Shown one piece after another: positions 12,951 through 25,285 of a DNA stretch of 64,000 nt; the first letter of the stretch is position 1; each line of letters starts with the position of its first letter. The notes beneath the pieces are model-generated. The model made no database searches and was not told the DNA's origin. It saw only the letters and a program-made list of their open reading frames with translations. The position numbers and the translations under genes were made by a program. Source of the DNA: Epiperipatus broadwayi (lineage: Eukaryota; Onychophora; Udeonychophora; Euonychophora; Peripatidae); contig JAQFVV010000050.1 in assembly GCA_028023455.1 (NCBI GenBank), positions 3,968,626-4,032,625 on the forward strand, read 5' to 3'.

Positions 12951-13236
12951 CCCTCCAAGATATTTTTTTTAAAAATTTTAACAAATAGAATTTATAACAT
13001 ATCTTCTATTTGAATGCAATAAATATAAAAATATATACATTGTTAGAAAGAGAAAATATGAAAGAATGTAATAAATCTTATAAAATAATCATTACTTCAA
13101 AAAAATTTAAGAAAAAAAGATATTTAATACTTTTTACAATGTTTATTTTTACATAGGTTCACAAATTCTAAATGTTGGAAGACAAATGTTAAAATGACAT
13201 TTTCATAAACAGCTTCATCACATTTGTCATAAAATG

Positions 13237-13240
<4 letters not shown>

Positions 13241-13302
<62 letters not shown>
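13241..13302. repeat. (TA)n microsatellite at the 5' border of the RTE element
   Basis: About 31 TA dinucleotides ending some 20 bp before the 5' end of the LINE at 13322, so the element may have inserted in or beside a TA tract. Confidence 0.97.
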
Positions 13303-13308
<6 letters not shown>

Positions 13309-13782
13309 CACTTACCTGAGGTAGGCTGCAGAAAGAAGTTTGCTATTAACTGACAGGAGACCTTTTGATTCCTCTTGGAGGCTTTAAAGGAACTGAGCAG
13401 GGCAAATTCCTAATGTTCACTCCATATGTTCTTCTCATGGCAGCTGTTATTACTATGTGATTACTCATATAGAGTATAAGAACATGATTGAGCTACTCAG
13501 CAACATGCATTAGCAAATGTGGTGAGTTTATTGGCTATTTACATGTGAGTTTAAGATCAAGAAACACCATGGTCTTTCTTCTCAGTTGTCTGACAAGGCA
13601 GAATGAATGTCTGTATAAATGATAAATATTTTCCAATACATATATACAATTATAACAGACAAAATAAATCATGGCCCTTATTTCCAGGAGGCTATAAAGT
13701 CACCTACCAAGGCAGCAGTTGGTGGCCGAAGGGAGAGGGTGCTAAGAATCCCTTGACTGTGGACCCAGGCTACCATTTCATG

Positions 13783-14516
13783 ATGACTTTTTATTTAGGT
13801 ACTTACAACTGCAGATCACTTTCAAGTGAAGGAAGATTGCAAGGATTAAAAGAAGAATTGTCTTATATTAAATGGGACATTATTGGACTTTGTGAAGTTA
13901 GGAGAAAAAGTGAAGAGACAATTAATTTAAAAAGTGGGACATGTACTCTATTATAAAGGCACAAATGTTGGAAATACAAGTGGAGTAGGATTCATTATAA
14001 ATAAAAAGTGGTAGAACAACATTGTGGAGATTGATGGTGTATCAAACAGAGTGGCAAAATTAGTTATACAACTTAATAGCAGATACCAAATGCAAATAAC
14101 TCAGGTTTATGCCCTACAAAGTTATCATATTGATGAACTAGTAGAATATTTTTATATGGATATACAAAAGGTTTTTGATCGGAATAAACAATATTTTAAA
14201 ATTGTTATGGGAGACTTTAATGCTAGAATTGGTAAACAAATGAAAGATGAAAGTGCTGTAGGTAATTTTGGTTATAAGTAATAGAAAAGAGAGAGGACAT
14301 ACACTTGTGGAGTTTGCAGAAAAAGAAAAACTTTATATTATGAATTCTTTTGTTGAGAAAAATTTTAAAAGGAAATGGACATGGAAGCATCCAAATGAAG
14401 GTATAGCAGAATTGGATTATATTTTGACTAACAGAAAATAAATATTTCAAGATTTTAAGGTTCTTAATAAATTTAACACAGGAAGTGATCATCGATTAGT
14501 AAGATGTAAGATATAT
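13783..14516 (+). pseudogene. RTE endonuclease domain (APE type), broken
   Basis: Translated pieces show the ordered signatures of an apurinic-like LINE endonuclease: LGTYNCRSL at the N-terminus, IKWDIIGLCEVRRK with the catalytic E, VMGDFNARIG, and the terminal GSDHRLVR. In active elements this domain nicks target DNA to prime reverse transcription. Here the frame is lost near 13940, and stops occur near 14010, 14279 and 14438. The Met at 13603 is not a convincing start; similarity begins at about 13783. Confidence 0.85.
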
Positions 14517-14543
14517 GTTAATGCAAAACTAGAGAGACAAAAA

Positions 14544-15023
14544 TTGTTAAGAAAAACAATATTTACAGTTGATATTCGTAATCTTCAGAAACATTCTAAT
14601 GAATTTAAATTTGAACTTACAAATCGGTTTCAAGTAATAGTAAATTTTGAACATGATTCAGATTTGAATGAAATTAATATGAAAATAATTGATACACTTT
14701 TAAAAACTGCAACAAAGATAGCTGGTAAAAAAGTAGCAATTGACCAATAAAATTTTTACTTAGACTAGAGAATTTATGAAGAAAAGAAGGAATATGAAGA
14801 TATACAAAAATGATGCTTTAAAAAGGATTGAATATCTCGAATTTTGTAAAATGGTGCAAAAAAGAGTTGAATATGATATAAGAAAGTATAACTGTGAACT
14901 AGCAAGGAAAGCTGTAGAAGAGAATAAAAGTCTCAAGAATATAAAACAACATTTTGGTATTGGTAGGAAATTTATATCTGCAATAAAAAAGATGGGGTTA
15001 TTACTAAAAAGAGAGATGATATC
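14544..15023 (+). pseudogene. RTE linker between endonuclease and reverse transcriptase, broken
   Basis: Basic, lysine-rich segments (for example around VDIRNLQKHSNEFKFELTNR) match the position of the linker in RTE ORFs. A stop at about 14748 and a frame change separate them from the reverse transcriptase part. Confidence 0.6.
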
Positions 15024-16035
15024 ATGAAATGGGTAGAAGACTTCTATCAAGAATTATATAGCAATAAAGAGCAAATACCTCCAAAAACTATTACATTTTC
15101 TGAATTTCCCAGAATTTTAAATGAAGAAGTGAGACATGCAATTAATTGTATGAAGAAAGGAAAGGCTCCAGATAATGATGGAATTATAATTGATATATTA
15201 AAAGAAGCAGGTGAAGAAATATTTTTTTTTAGCAAAGTTATATAGCAAATGTTTAAATGATAAAGATGTACCAGATGATTGGAAGAATGTAGTATTAATA
15301 TTAATATTTAAAAATGGTGATAAAGAAGATACGAGAAAATACAGACCTATCAGCCTTTTATCAGTTTTATATAAAATTTTTACCAAGATAATTACTACTC
15401 GACTACAGAGAACATTGGATTTCCACCAACCAAGAGAACAAGCTCGATTTAAAAGTGGTTTTAGTACAGTAGATCATATCCAGGTATTGAGAGAAGTTAT
15501 AGAAAGGACAAATGAATATGAGTTGCCATTATGCTTATGATTTGTAGATTATGAAAAGGCATTTGATTCTATAAATATTTCTTCAGTGATTAAAGCATTG
15601 GATCATCAAGGTATAGATCCAAGATATTGTCATATTTTAAAGAATACTTATAAGAATGAAACAGCAACAGTTAGACTACATAATAATACTAGAAAAGTCA
15701 ACATTGAGAAGGATGTAAGACAGGGTGACTCCATATCTCCAAAACAATTTACAGCAGTGCTGCAAAAAGTATTTTGTGGGTTAAAATGGGAAACTAAAGG
15801 ATTGAAAGTAAATGCAGATTATTTAAGTCATTTAAATTTCACAGATGATGTAGTTATTTTTGCAAATAATGCTTCACAACTGCAGAAAATGTTACAGGAG
15901 TTATCAGATGAAAGTAGGAAAATGGGACTAAAGATAAATGTTAAAAAGACTAAAGTAATGTTTAATCGATTTGCTCAAAATATGAAAATAAAGATTGATT
16001 ATGATGAATTAGAAGAAACTAACAATTACAAATAA
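15024..16035 (+). pseudogene. RTE reverse transcriptase domain, broken
   Basis: Three consecutive open pieces carry the reverse transcriptase blocks in order: MKKGKAPDNDGI, KYRPISLLSVLYKIFTKII, FVDYEKAFDSI (motif A aspartate), RQGDSISPKQFTAVLQ (motif B), FTDDVVIF (motif C, with T in place of the usual A before DD), and GLKINVKKTKVM. A frame change at about 15225 and a stop at 15538-15540, just before motif A, interrupt it. The catalytic aspartates remain, but the protein cannot be made whole. Confidence 0.9.
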
Positions 16036-16560
16036 CATGGTCAGATTATTAATACATATGGAAACATAATGGATGAAATTAATCATATAATTAAACTTGG
16101 TTGGAGTGCTTTTGTTAAAAATAACTTCATACTAGAAGAAAATATGTCTATGTGTTTGAAAAGTAGGATTTTTAATAAATGTGTTTTACCAGTTCTTACT
16201 TAAAAATTAGAGACTTGGACACTTAATAGAAGAGCAATACAGATACTTTAGACCACTCAAAGAAGTATGGAGAGATGCATGTTGGGAGTAACAAGAAGAG
16301 ATCAAAAATGCAATATATGGATAGGAGAACAAACAGGTGTTACTAACCTCATTGAAAAAATTAAAAGACAAGTGGAGTTGTGTTGGACATATTGCTAGAA
16401 AAGATAATAATAGATAGACAATTGAAATCTTAACCTGGATTCCAAGAGATTGTAAAACACCCACAAAGGACCACATGTGAGATGGATGGATGAAATAAGA
16501 AAGTGTATAGGGGTGATGTGGACAAAAGAAGCTAAAGATCAGAGAAGATGGATTGAACTT
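16036..16560 (+). pseudogene. C-terminal region of the RTE ORF, broken
   Basis: Pieces such as TWTLNRRAIQ, QRSMERCMLGVTRRD and KIKRQVE match the region after the reverse transcriptase in RTE-like ORFs. The minus-strand copy at 23258-23494 has the same segment. Multiple in-frame stops. Confidence 0.75.
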
Positions 16561-17036
16561 GGAGAGACCTTCATCCTGCAGTGGATTGACAAAGGGTGAT
16601 GATGATGATGACCTAAGGTAATTTTTCCTTGCAGAAATGTTTAAAACTGTCTCAATTTGTGATTCTCCTTTTTATTTGCAGACTCAGATCTTGTCCTTTC
16701 CTTCAAGGTATGTGGTAGGAATACATTTGGTTTTAGTGAGGGCAAAAAAAAATAACAATAAGAACAGTGCATGAGATATTAGGCAAAAAGACTTTAGTAA
16801 ATTGTAATATATAAAAAAATATAATTTATTTTTATATTATTGAATAATGGGTGGGGTGACCTAATATATCTATTCTTTTCAAGTATCAAATGTATTCAAA
16901 AAAATAAATATCAAACAAATAAAACATTCTTTAAAATAAAATGAATAAAAACAAGCAAATCAATAAACATCAACATGAACAAATTTATTATAAGCACTGA
17001 GTATGCATATGTGTGGAAGATGATGATGATGACAAA

Positions 17037-17175
17037 ATGATGAGTGCTGGTTTAGCATAAAATATGTGTATTGGGGATTATTTATCCTTTTCACATGTGT
17101 GTGGTCATATATGGATATTGGTTGTATGAGATAAAGTGGATGGATTGAGTGAGCTTGAAAGTTTGTGTTCAAATA
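17037..17175 (+). mobile_element. SINE-like repeat (GTGCTGGTTTAGCA family)
   Basis: Begins with GATGAGTGCTGGTTTAGCA and continues with blocks (ATTATTTATC, CACATGTGTG, GTGTTCAAATATCC) collinear with copies at 40274, 63300 (minus) and 63525. In the best copy, on the minus strand of 63300-63437, a B-box GTTCGAATCC sits near the end. Confidence 0.65.
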
Positions 17176-18390
17176 TCCTAAATAATACAGTGTAACATGA
17201 TTTTATAAATATATATAATAGCTGCATAATGTTTTATAATAAAAAAATTAAAAATGCAGTACTCATGTGTGATAGGAAAATGTATTGTAAATGTAGACAT
17301 TACATTACCACGAAGGCCCTGGCATATTCAGAATAATAAGTGGAGAGTGAATCCATTTCTGTGGGGAAATTTTTTCCTGGTGGTTTAATTTTAAAAAATG
17401 AGAGAAAAAATTAAAAATTGCATTTTTCAAAAAAATAAAAAATTGAAATTTTATCACAGAAAAAATATATACACATCTTCTTGAAGGTAGCAAGATGGCA
17501 GACAGAAAGAAGTCATGCCCATAAGGTGAGATTAATTACTACTGTGCAAACTCAGTAGTTATAATAAACTTATGCTTATGAGTTCCATGCTAATTCCAGA
17601 GTAAAGAAGTTAGTGAAAAAATTTCATTATATTTTATAAGTCATATATATTTTGAAAGGAAAAAAATGTGTGTACTGCTGTTAAAAAAGTTTTAATGGTG
17701 GTGGAAATAAGAAAAATGTATTTGTATTTTTATTAGTTAAAAATTCTAGGAAAATCAATTTCTTATTAAGTTTTGTTACTGTTTTTGAAAAGTTTGAATT
17801 TCAATTAATAATATTTTGAGTAACAATCTATAAATTTTAAGGCCAGTTTAACTAAAAAATCGCATAACTATGTGGATTATTTTATTTCAAAAAAAGTGAT
17901 AAACTTAAAGAATTAAAATAATTATTGCTTTATTTAGTTAGAAATTTTTGTAAATAAAGATAATTAAATTATTGTCTTTTTTAATTAATAAATTCTGTAA
18001 ACAAGTGGGCTTGTTAATTAACCCTCTTGCAATCTGTCATTTTATTTTTTTTCTCAGTTGATTTAAACATTCAACATTAAGTTTAAGTTTAAACTGTTAT
18101 TTCTTATCTTAAAATAATACTATTATTTCTTATCTTAAAATAATAAATTTGACTTCATTTGATAAATAATTTTATTTACTACTGAAATGAATTTTAAATA
18201 TTCACATTTTATTTGTGATAATATAAAAAAAATGAATTTGTAATGAAAACAAAAAGCTTTGTATGTTAGAAAGTTATTTTCATTTCCCAAAATCAATAAA
18301 ATTTTTGTTATTTATCATATCTTTTTAAAATCTGAATGAGTATATATTTATCTTTCTTAAATTGTATAAAATACACTTTAAAAGTTTAAC
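17176..18390. other. AT-rich stretch without recognisable features
   Basis: Only a 25 bp direct duplication (TTATTTCTTATCTTAAAATA, 18101 and 18126 approximately) stands out. Confidence 0.5.
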
Positions 18391-18500
18391 TTTTTCCCCA
18401 TATGTCATAGCATTAGCCGGGAGGTGAACCCGCAACATCTGTCTGCAACCAATTGCTTGCTTGCAAGGCAGCCGCGCTGATCTTTTGGCTAACAATGCTT
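18391..18500 (-). mobile_element. tRNA-like SINE (AGCGTTGTTAGCC family)
   Basis: On the minus strand it starts AAGCATTGTTAGCC, has an A-box-like TTAGCCAAAAG, continues through GCTTGCAAGCAAGCAATTGG and a B-box-like GGGTTCACCTCCC, and ends TATGACATATG plus an A-rich tail. Two other copies lie at 29815 (+) and 37722 (-). Confidence 0.75.
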
Positions 18501-20480
18501 GACTAAAAGTTTTATATCTTTTGCAATTTTACAAATTTTTATACTTGTTATAATTTCTCCAATTACATGGGAAGCTAAGATTATAAATAGCTTTAGAGTA
18601 TATTTGTATTGTCCAAAAATATAATGTACTTGCACTCTTTACAAATTAAATATTTCCATTCAAAATAAATTATTAATAATTTATTTTCTTGATTTGTAAT
18701 AGTTATTGTGCAATTATTATACAAAGATAATTTTTAACTGTAATAATGTCACAAATAAACATGCCTTGGATTATTCTAACTATTTTCTCCAAACAATGTC
18801 ATAAAAATGTATATCAGAAAATGTCAGAAATACACCAAGACAGAACTAAAGCCAATTTGAAGCCATTTTATCTTACCAAATTTTTGATTTTCTTGCTATT
18901 TATGGATTTTTTTCTGAACTAAAATTGTACATTGAAATATATACAATAGAATACACATATTCAAAAGTTGAGCTCACAAAAATTCTCTCTAGGTGAAAAA
19001 TTACTGAAAAACATGCAAAACATTGTAACAATTCTAGAAAGAATTAAAGAAAAAAACTGTTTTGCAAAACTGGAGATATAAAAATAGCCAGATCAGAAAC
19101 TAATTTCATTATGATTCCAATTTATTCTGCTTTTTTTAATCTTTGCTTTTGGACTGTTAACATGATGATGTATAATGAACCTCTATCAGTAATTTGCTAG
19201 CTGCCAAACAAATGACCTTTCTTCAGCATGTATTCCATAGCCATTAAGATGTCCAAATTTGCTTACTGAATTTAATCCAACAATTTGCCAATTATCTTAA
19301 TGTATGCAGATAAACATACATACTTCTCAAAAGAAAATAAAAATGTTCATACTGACTACATACTTAATTGTGAATAAGATTGGCAAACCAGTAAATGGAA
19401 AGACTTCACTCATAAGTCACTAAAGATCTATATTTCACCAATATACACAGCTATATAGAGAATTCAATTTTTCTAAAAAAAATATCAGCCATATTTTAAT
19501 GAAAGTTAACAATTTATTTATGTTGTGAACTATTTTATGTACGCTTAAAATTTAAATGTTAAACAAATTAGTGATATTTGTAATTCATTATAGATGATGT
19601 ATAGATTTATGTATATTTTAATTTAAATAATTTTAGTCTGTATATTTATATACTTTTTATATTTATATTCTATAATACTTCAATTTTTCTTAGTGGATTT
19701 GATGGGTCTTTAAATATTTAAACATATTTTCTTTTAAATACTTGAGACAAAAGAAATTGGTTTGGTTTCTTAATTTTTTATCCCCTCATAAAGACTTTTT
19801 AAAAATTTCTTCCTTTGATTGTTAATACTTAGAATTAGTTTAAAATCATTGACATTTCCTTTCAATTCAATCTTTCTCCTAAAAAGAAAAGTTTTAATAA
19901 AAAGAAAAGAAAAAGAATGCATTTTAAGGAAAAGACATATAAAAAGATTTATTTATATTTTCTTATCTAATTTAAATTTAGGATAATTAAAATTTACTGT
20001 CACTGTAGTTATTCAAAATGATTAAGAGAAGTGATATATGTGTAAGTCCAATGCAATTTGCATCTAGCTATTTAAATCATTTGATAAGCTGATTTTAATT
20101 TGTTGGCTGATTGCCTATTAGACACATGGATCTGAAATTTTGAAAATGATATATGTATATGTGTGCATTGTATTTAGCAATTTCATAGATATTTAGCCCC
20201 CATACTTGAATTTGTATATGTTTACTTGTCTTCTCATAATCGATATTCTTCCTGCTTGATGTACTCATGATTGGTTTTGTTTTATTTTGGGTTCAGAAAT
20301 TTTGTTTCAGATGAATTATATTTCTGCTTTGTTCTCTTGGTAAGATACACTTTATTGTTGTTCTATTTTTAAAAAGTGTGGGATCAAAGATAGATTGAAT
20401 AGAAACTTAATTTGTAATGGTCTGTACAGCCTTTTAGTGAATTTAAGCTGTTTATCATTCTTTCTTCCTTTTATGCAAAA
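18501..20480. other. AT-rich stretch without recognisable features
   Basis: No coding signal, no repeat recognised. Confidence 0.5.

Positions 20481-20483
<3 letters not shown>

Positions 20484-20541
<58 letters not shown>
20484..20541. repeat. (TA)n microsatellite
   Basis: About 29 TA dinucleotides. It creates the Ile-Tyr run of an overlapping spurious ORF. Confidence 0.97.
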
Positions 20542-20544
<3 letters not shown>

Positions 20545-20695
20545 AAATACAATACCCGTTATAAAATATTATATATATATATAAATTTTTTTAACGGTAA
20601 ATAACATATTATAGTTTAAATTCTTTTGTAGTGCTTTCAATTACAGGGTCATCCTTGTCAGCTTTAACTGAATTTCAAATTTTTTAAACTTAATG

Positions 20696-21010
20696 TTAGA
20701 TATATTTCCATAAGCTGTGTATGGCCATATTTATAACTTGCCTATTAATAACATCATCCTTATATTTATCAATCAAAATTGTCTCTTTAATTTTCCTCTT
20801 TTTATGATTTCTTTCTTCCATTAATATATTTTTTCCACTATTATTAAATGTAAATCTATAATTACAAGTCTTTTCATGGTCAAAGAATACTGAAGCTATA
20901 TTAAATTGATTGTTTGCATTATTTTTAATTCGATTATATAATAATTGATGCTCCTTCAATCTTTTCTCCACAGAACATCTTGATTCATCGATATATATAA
21001 TTTCTGACAT
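20696..21010 (-). pseudogene. Penelope-like GIY-YIG endonuclease fragment
   Basis: The 104-residue frame shows EIIYIDESRCSVEKRLKEHQ, the second half of a GIY-YIG endonuclease (YIG-like strand, catalytic Arg, then E-H), followed by a Lys-rich ETILIDKYKDDVINRQ tail typical of the C-terminus of Penelope-type proteins. The first strand (GVY) is not in frame. The reverse transcriptase domain is absent. It is head-to-head with a diverged relative at 21087-21550. Confidence 0.6.
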
Positions 21011-21086
21011 CCACAGTACAGTAAATTACATTAATAATAAGAAGTGTGTTTGCAGTGTTACTTTAGATAATAAAAAATGGATATCT

Positions 21087-21550
21087 ATGCCGTTTATAAA
21101 TAACATGCCATCTAAATTAATTAAGAATATATTTAAAGAAAAGTATAATATTTCATTTTGTGTTCCTCCGAATGTTAATCAATTGATTAATAATTCTAAG
21201 AACATAATTCATAAGTTGCAAAGAATTAATATAATTTATCAGATTTCATGTGGATGTCAAATTATATATAGGGGAATCAAAATGTACATTACAAAAATGA
21301 TGTAATGATCATAAGACATTATATAAATGTGTACAGAAAAAAAATTTATCTTCAGTAAATATGAATACTTCATCAATTATTTTTTATTATAATAAAGCAT
21401 GTAATTATGGTTTTAAATTTAATAATAGAGATGTAAAAATTGTTCAAATTGAAAGATGTAATGAAAAATGAAGAATTAAGGAGGCAATGATGATATCTAG
21501 GAATAGAGATGATTTAATGAATAGACAAACAGGTAATATAAAAACAACAG
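21087..21550 (+). pseudogene. Penelope-like GIY-YIG endonuclease relic, opposite orientation
   Basis: The frame contains the linker before the endonuclease (FCVPPNVNQL, KLQRINIIYQISCGC), then IIYRG in place of the YIG strand, then a stop at 21303-21305. Beyond the stop, pieces such as NKACNYGFKFNN and RIKEAMMISRNRDDLMNRQ align with the minus-strand neighbour at 20696-21010. Divergence between the two is high, so this looks like two family members rather than one recent inversion. Confidence 0.6.
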
Positions 21551-21559
21551 AATTGTAGG

Positions 21560-22945
21560 AAATTTGAATGGATTGAATAATGGATAATGCAAGTTTTTAT
21601 TTTCTGTACATTTGTATTAACGGTTGATAAAAGTTGTCAGTGAAACAATCAAAAGTACTTCCGGTAAAGAATATATTAATTAATTTTGAATACTATGTTA
21701 AATAAATTTGTTTGAATTATTAATATATATATATATGCAGCTAAATTCAATATTTTATAGGAAAGTCTATTATTTAGTAATTTTAAAGCCCATGCAAATG
21801 AAAAGTTTAAAATCACATATATGTAGTATAAATAAATATAGCATTTGTAATCTGTTACATGTAATTTCTGGTCTTGATGAATGAAACCATAACTTTACAT
21901 GCATCCGAGACAGCAAATTTAAATGGTCATTTTTATTAAACAGATTTTATTAATAATACTCTAAATAAAATAATAATATATTTACCATAATATACATTTA
22001 TGTTACAGTTGCAAAAACTTGGTCATTTTGAGTTAGTTTAACAATGTATTAAAGTGGGGGGTGGTGAAATGTTTTTAAACAGTGTTTAATTTTGTTAGCC
22101 TGTACTTACATATATAGTTATAATTAATTAATAAGTAATAGTCTCTCTCATGAAAAGATGAATATGGCATATATAAATGAGATTATGCATTTATTTGGAT
22201 AATAATCGTTTCACCCTTGTTAAAACAGTTAATAATTATATACTCAATAAAATTTTTATTTTAACAGTTAGTCTTGTCTAAACTTATTTTTTTTACAAGT
22301 TTTTGGTGGCTTCAGGCAAAGTAATATATTTTGTTTGATTGACAGGTGAATGTATAAGATTCTGGTACTGCTTTACAATGAACTCTCCATCATTTTGCCT
22401 AAGGAGAGTCCCAAAACCACCATTGACTCAAAGAATCTCTAAACAAAGTCAGATATTTGTTCCATTATTTGCATAATATGATTCTTTTATTTTGTTCAAT
22501 ACAGTTTAAAAAAATTGCAATTTTCATTAAAAATTCCCTCAAAATCTAAAAACTCTCAAAATCAAATACCAAAAGTAGTAGTACTCAGAAATGCTGGAAA
22601 AACTAATGAATCTCATGTTTTAAGAAAAGTCTTTTTCTTCTTCCTTTCCAAGTTATAAATGGTATGATATGTTTATGAAAAGTCAAGTATCGAAAAGAAA
22701 TATTTAGCAATTACTAGTTATTAGCAAATAGCAAGAAAATTTAGTTTAAAAAAGTTAAAACAATACTAGGTTATTTTACTTTTAAAATATGATGGCAGAG
22801 CATGAAACTGACAAAAATTGCATAAACAAACACAAGCAATAATTTTATTTCTATGTTGGACTATTTCCATAATCTGAGTATTGATTGTCATTAGAAAATT
22901 TAATTTTATTTAAATATTCAACATAGATGAAATTTTTAATAATAC
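21560..22945. other. AT-rich stretch without recognisable features
   Basis: No coding signal. A short TA run lies at about 21723-21736. Confidence 0.5.
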
Positions 22946-22949
22946 TCAG

Positions 22950-23572
22950 TCTCATCATCATCAACTATTATCAATCCACCTCAGGATGAAGGTCTCTCCA
23001 AGTTCAAACCATCTTCTCTGATCTTTAGCCTCCTTTTTTCACATCATCCCTACACACTTTCTGATTTCATCCATCCATCTCACTTGTGGTCTCTTTCTGG
23101 GTCTTTTACAATCTCTTAGAATTCAGTTTAAGATATCAGTTGATCATCTATTATCAACTCTTCTAGAGATATGTCCAGCCCAACTCCACTTCTGTCTTTT
23201 AATTTTTTCAATGAGATCAATAACACCTGTTTGTTCTCTTACCCATATATTGTGTTTTTAATCACTTCTTGTTACTCCTAAGAAGCATCTCTCCATACTT
23301 CTTTTAGTGGTCTGATGTCTCTGTATTGCTCTTCTATTAAGTGTCCAAGTCTCAGATCCATATGTAAGAACTTGTAAAACACATTTATTAAAAATCTTTC
23401 TTTTCAAACATATAGGCGTATTTCCTTTTAGTATCAAGTTATTTCTACCAAAAGCACTCAAACCAAGTTTAATTATATGATTAATTTTATCCATTATGTT
23501 GCAATCTGTGTTAATAATCTGTCCAAGATATTTGTACTTCTTCTAACTCATCATAATCAATCTTACACAGGT
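22950..23572 (-). mobile_element. 3' fragment of the RTE-like LINE
   Basis: On the minus strand this matches about 16000-16611 of the larger copy. It includes the frame 23494-23258 (KINHIIKLGLSAFGRNN, ETWTLNRRAIQ, KRSMERCFLGVTRSD) and ends in the CATCATCATC 3' repeat at 22953. It is 5' truncated, as is usual for LINE copies, and is better preserved than the long copy in this part. Confidence 0.9.
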
Positions 23573-23597
23573 TTATATATGCACAATGTATATGCCT

Positions 23598-23757
23598 TTG
23601 GCAGGCTGGCTCAGTTGATTAGAGAATTACTTTATAATTTAATACTCAATAATCTATGGGTCTAGATTTGATTTCCATGCTAGTACTGTCATTGGTCAGG
23701 CCAGAAATACCCACAGAAGAGGAAGAATAATACCTCTTGAAACATTGTACATATACT
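23598..23757 (+). mobile_element. tRNA-Lys-like SINE
   Basis: The head resembles a lysine tRNA: GGCTGGCTCAGTTGATTAGA covers the A box, and GATTTGATTTCCATGCTAG covers the B box and acceptor region. The body (ACTGTCATTGGTCAGGCCAG) and tail (CCTCTTGAAACATTGTACAT) recur at 31030, 31696 and 31985. tRNA-Lys-derived SINEs are known from squids and octopuses. Confidence 0.8.
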
Positions 23758-24002
23758 AACCTGTGTGCTATTATTAACAGTTGAATGTATATGGAATATA
23801 TACTCATATTAGATGCTGGATCTAATATATAAATACAACTAAAACACCATTATACAGACCTTCATGAAGACAAGCAAAAATGTCTTTAATCTAAATTATA
23901 TTAAAATTACGAACATGATATATTAAACTTTTGAGCCATAGTGGTAGAATATAGAAAAAACATGGTCACCATTTTCTTATGCTTGCTCATAACTGTGATT
24001 AA

Positions 24003-24302
24003 AACAGACAAAACTCTCCATACAATAATGCCACTCAGTGCAAGCCAGAGTAATCAATGTATTCCAGCAGGCTTGTGCATAAAATTTTTATCTAGTTCCT
24101 ATTCATCCAATATCCCCATCCGAAGTTCAGTGCTCTCAGATACAAAGCTCCTCACTGATGAAAGCCACAAGCTAGAAACTAGTCCAGGCATATTGGATGA
24201 GTAGGCACTAGATAGGGATTTTATGCACAAGCCTTCTGGAATCCATTGATTATTCTGGCTTGCACTGAGTAACTACGGTATGGAGAGTCTTTCCTGTTTT
24301 TT
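24003..24302. repeat. Palindromic copy of a hammerhead-bearing repeat (55 kb family)
   Basis: Inverted arms of about 110 bp (about 24008-24120 and 24190-24300) share ACTCAGTGCAAGCCAGA and GCATAAAAT blocks around a ribozyme-like centre. It is closely related to the units at 54808-55725 and to 3556-3780. The 87-codon plus-strand frame overlapping it is not coding. Confidence 0.75.
24140..24198 (+). ncRNA. Hammerhead ribozyme with weakened stem I
   Basis: CTGATGA, stem II AGC/GCT (changed on both sides from GGC/GCC in the 55 kb copies, a compensatory change), GAAAC-TA-GTC. Stem I is weakened: CTCCTCA faces CAGGCA rather than TGGGGA, and the outer ATACAA/TTGGAT has one mismatch. Confidence 0.5.
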
Positions 24303-25199
24303 TAGGAAAAAAGTGCACAACTATTGAATTCAATTATGAATTGAAATAGACTGAAATGAAAGTAATTTAATTTTTCAATTAACAAGTATCACATTTTAAA
24401 TGTCATCAAATATTTAATTATGAAAGATATATTAAAATCGTAAGATAAGTGGCAGAATACAAAAAAAGTCCACAATTACAAATCCAATTACAAAAAAATG
24501 GCAGTAACAAAAGTATTTTAATTCTACAAGTTAACAAACATCTCATTTTAAATGTCATCAATTGTTTAATTATAAGAAAAATATTAGTAACCAACATAAG
24601 TCATTTATACTTAATATTAAAATTATTAAATAAAACTGTAAAAAACATATAACCCACAATTGAAAAATATATTAATAAACCAACATAGAAATAAAAATAG
24701 ATTTTATATAATCTAAAAACCAAGCAACCTAATTTCTTACTCTACATGTTTAGACAGAAAAAAAAATTGCTGACTTATCGTGTCATTCCGGTAATTTTTG
24801 CGCTTCTATTTTTTTGAGTAGTAAAAAAATATATCCATCTAACAAATTAAAACAAACTTTTTAAAATATCTAAAAATTTTAAGTAATATAAATGTTTGCA
24901 CGAGTAATTTCTCTTTAATAATTACGTGGGAATTATTTTATGCTGATTATGACATAATATTACCAGTAAATATTTGAACAGGGAGAGGGGATTGAAAGGT
25001 TGTTTTCAAGTTTATCTTTATCCCATGAGGTGTTTCAAAAGAGTGACATCTAAACGTTAAATGGGCGGGGGGTACTGATTTGTCCATCTAAAGATGTGTT
25101 TCTTTTTAAAAAAAGTTGCAAATCTTTTTATTTGTTGTTAAGGTTTTTTTTTATAATTTTATGTCATTGATTTGTTTGTGATTAATCACAATGCACACA
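24303..25199. other. AT-rich stretch without recognisable features
   Basis: A 67-codon plus-strand frame (24449-24652) is low complexity and has no recognisable homology. Confidence 0.5.
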
Positions 25200-25285
25200 T
25201 GTTAACGTAATTAGAGGGATTTGAACCCAGTATTTTTCAGTCTATTCATTCTGTACTCCCTCTCAATCTACTGAAACATGGAAAT
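25200..25285 (-). other. Possible tRNA-like SINE head
   Basis: On the minus strand GGGTTCAAATCCC is a good B box and GTAGATTGAGAGGG sits about 45 nt before it. No second copy was seen, and the flanks are plain AT-rich DNA. It could be a decayed tRNA gene or SINE, or chance. Confidence 0.3.

Larger units (their letters stand above)
13322..16611 (+). mobile_element. Near full-length but decayed RTE-like non-LTR retrotransposon
   Basis: About 3.3 kb, the usual size for the RTE clade. In order it contains a leader of about 460 bp (shared with the inverted fragment at 1-358), an APE-type endonuclease, a reverse transcriptase, a C-terminal region, and a 3' end with GATGAT repeats, typical of RTE elements. 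Several stops and frameshifts break the single expected ORF, so it cannot make an active protein. Further 3' pieces of the same family lie at 22950-23572, 53868-53900 and 59545-59740, all on the minus strand. RTE is the best fit by motif style; a related clade cannot be excluded. Confidence 0.85.
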
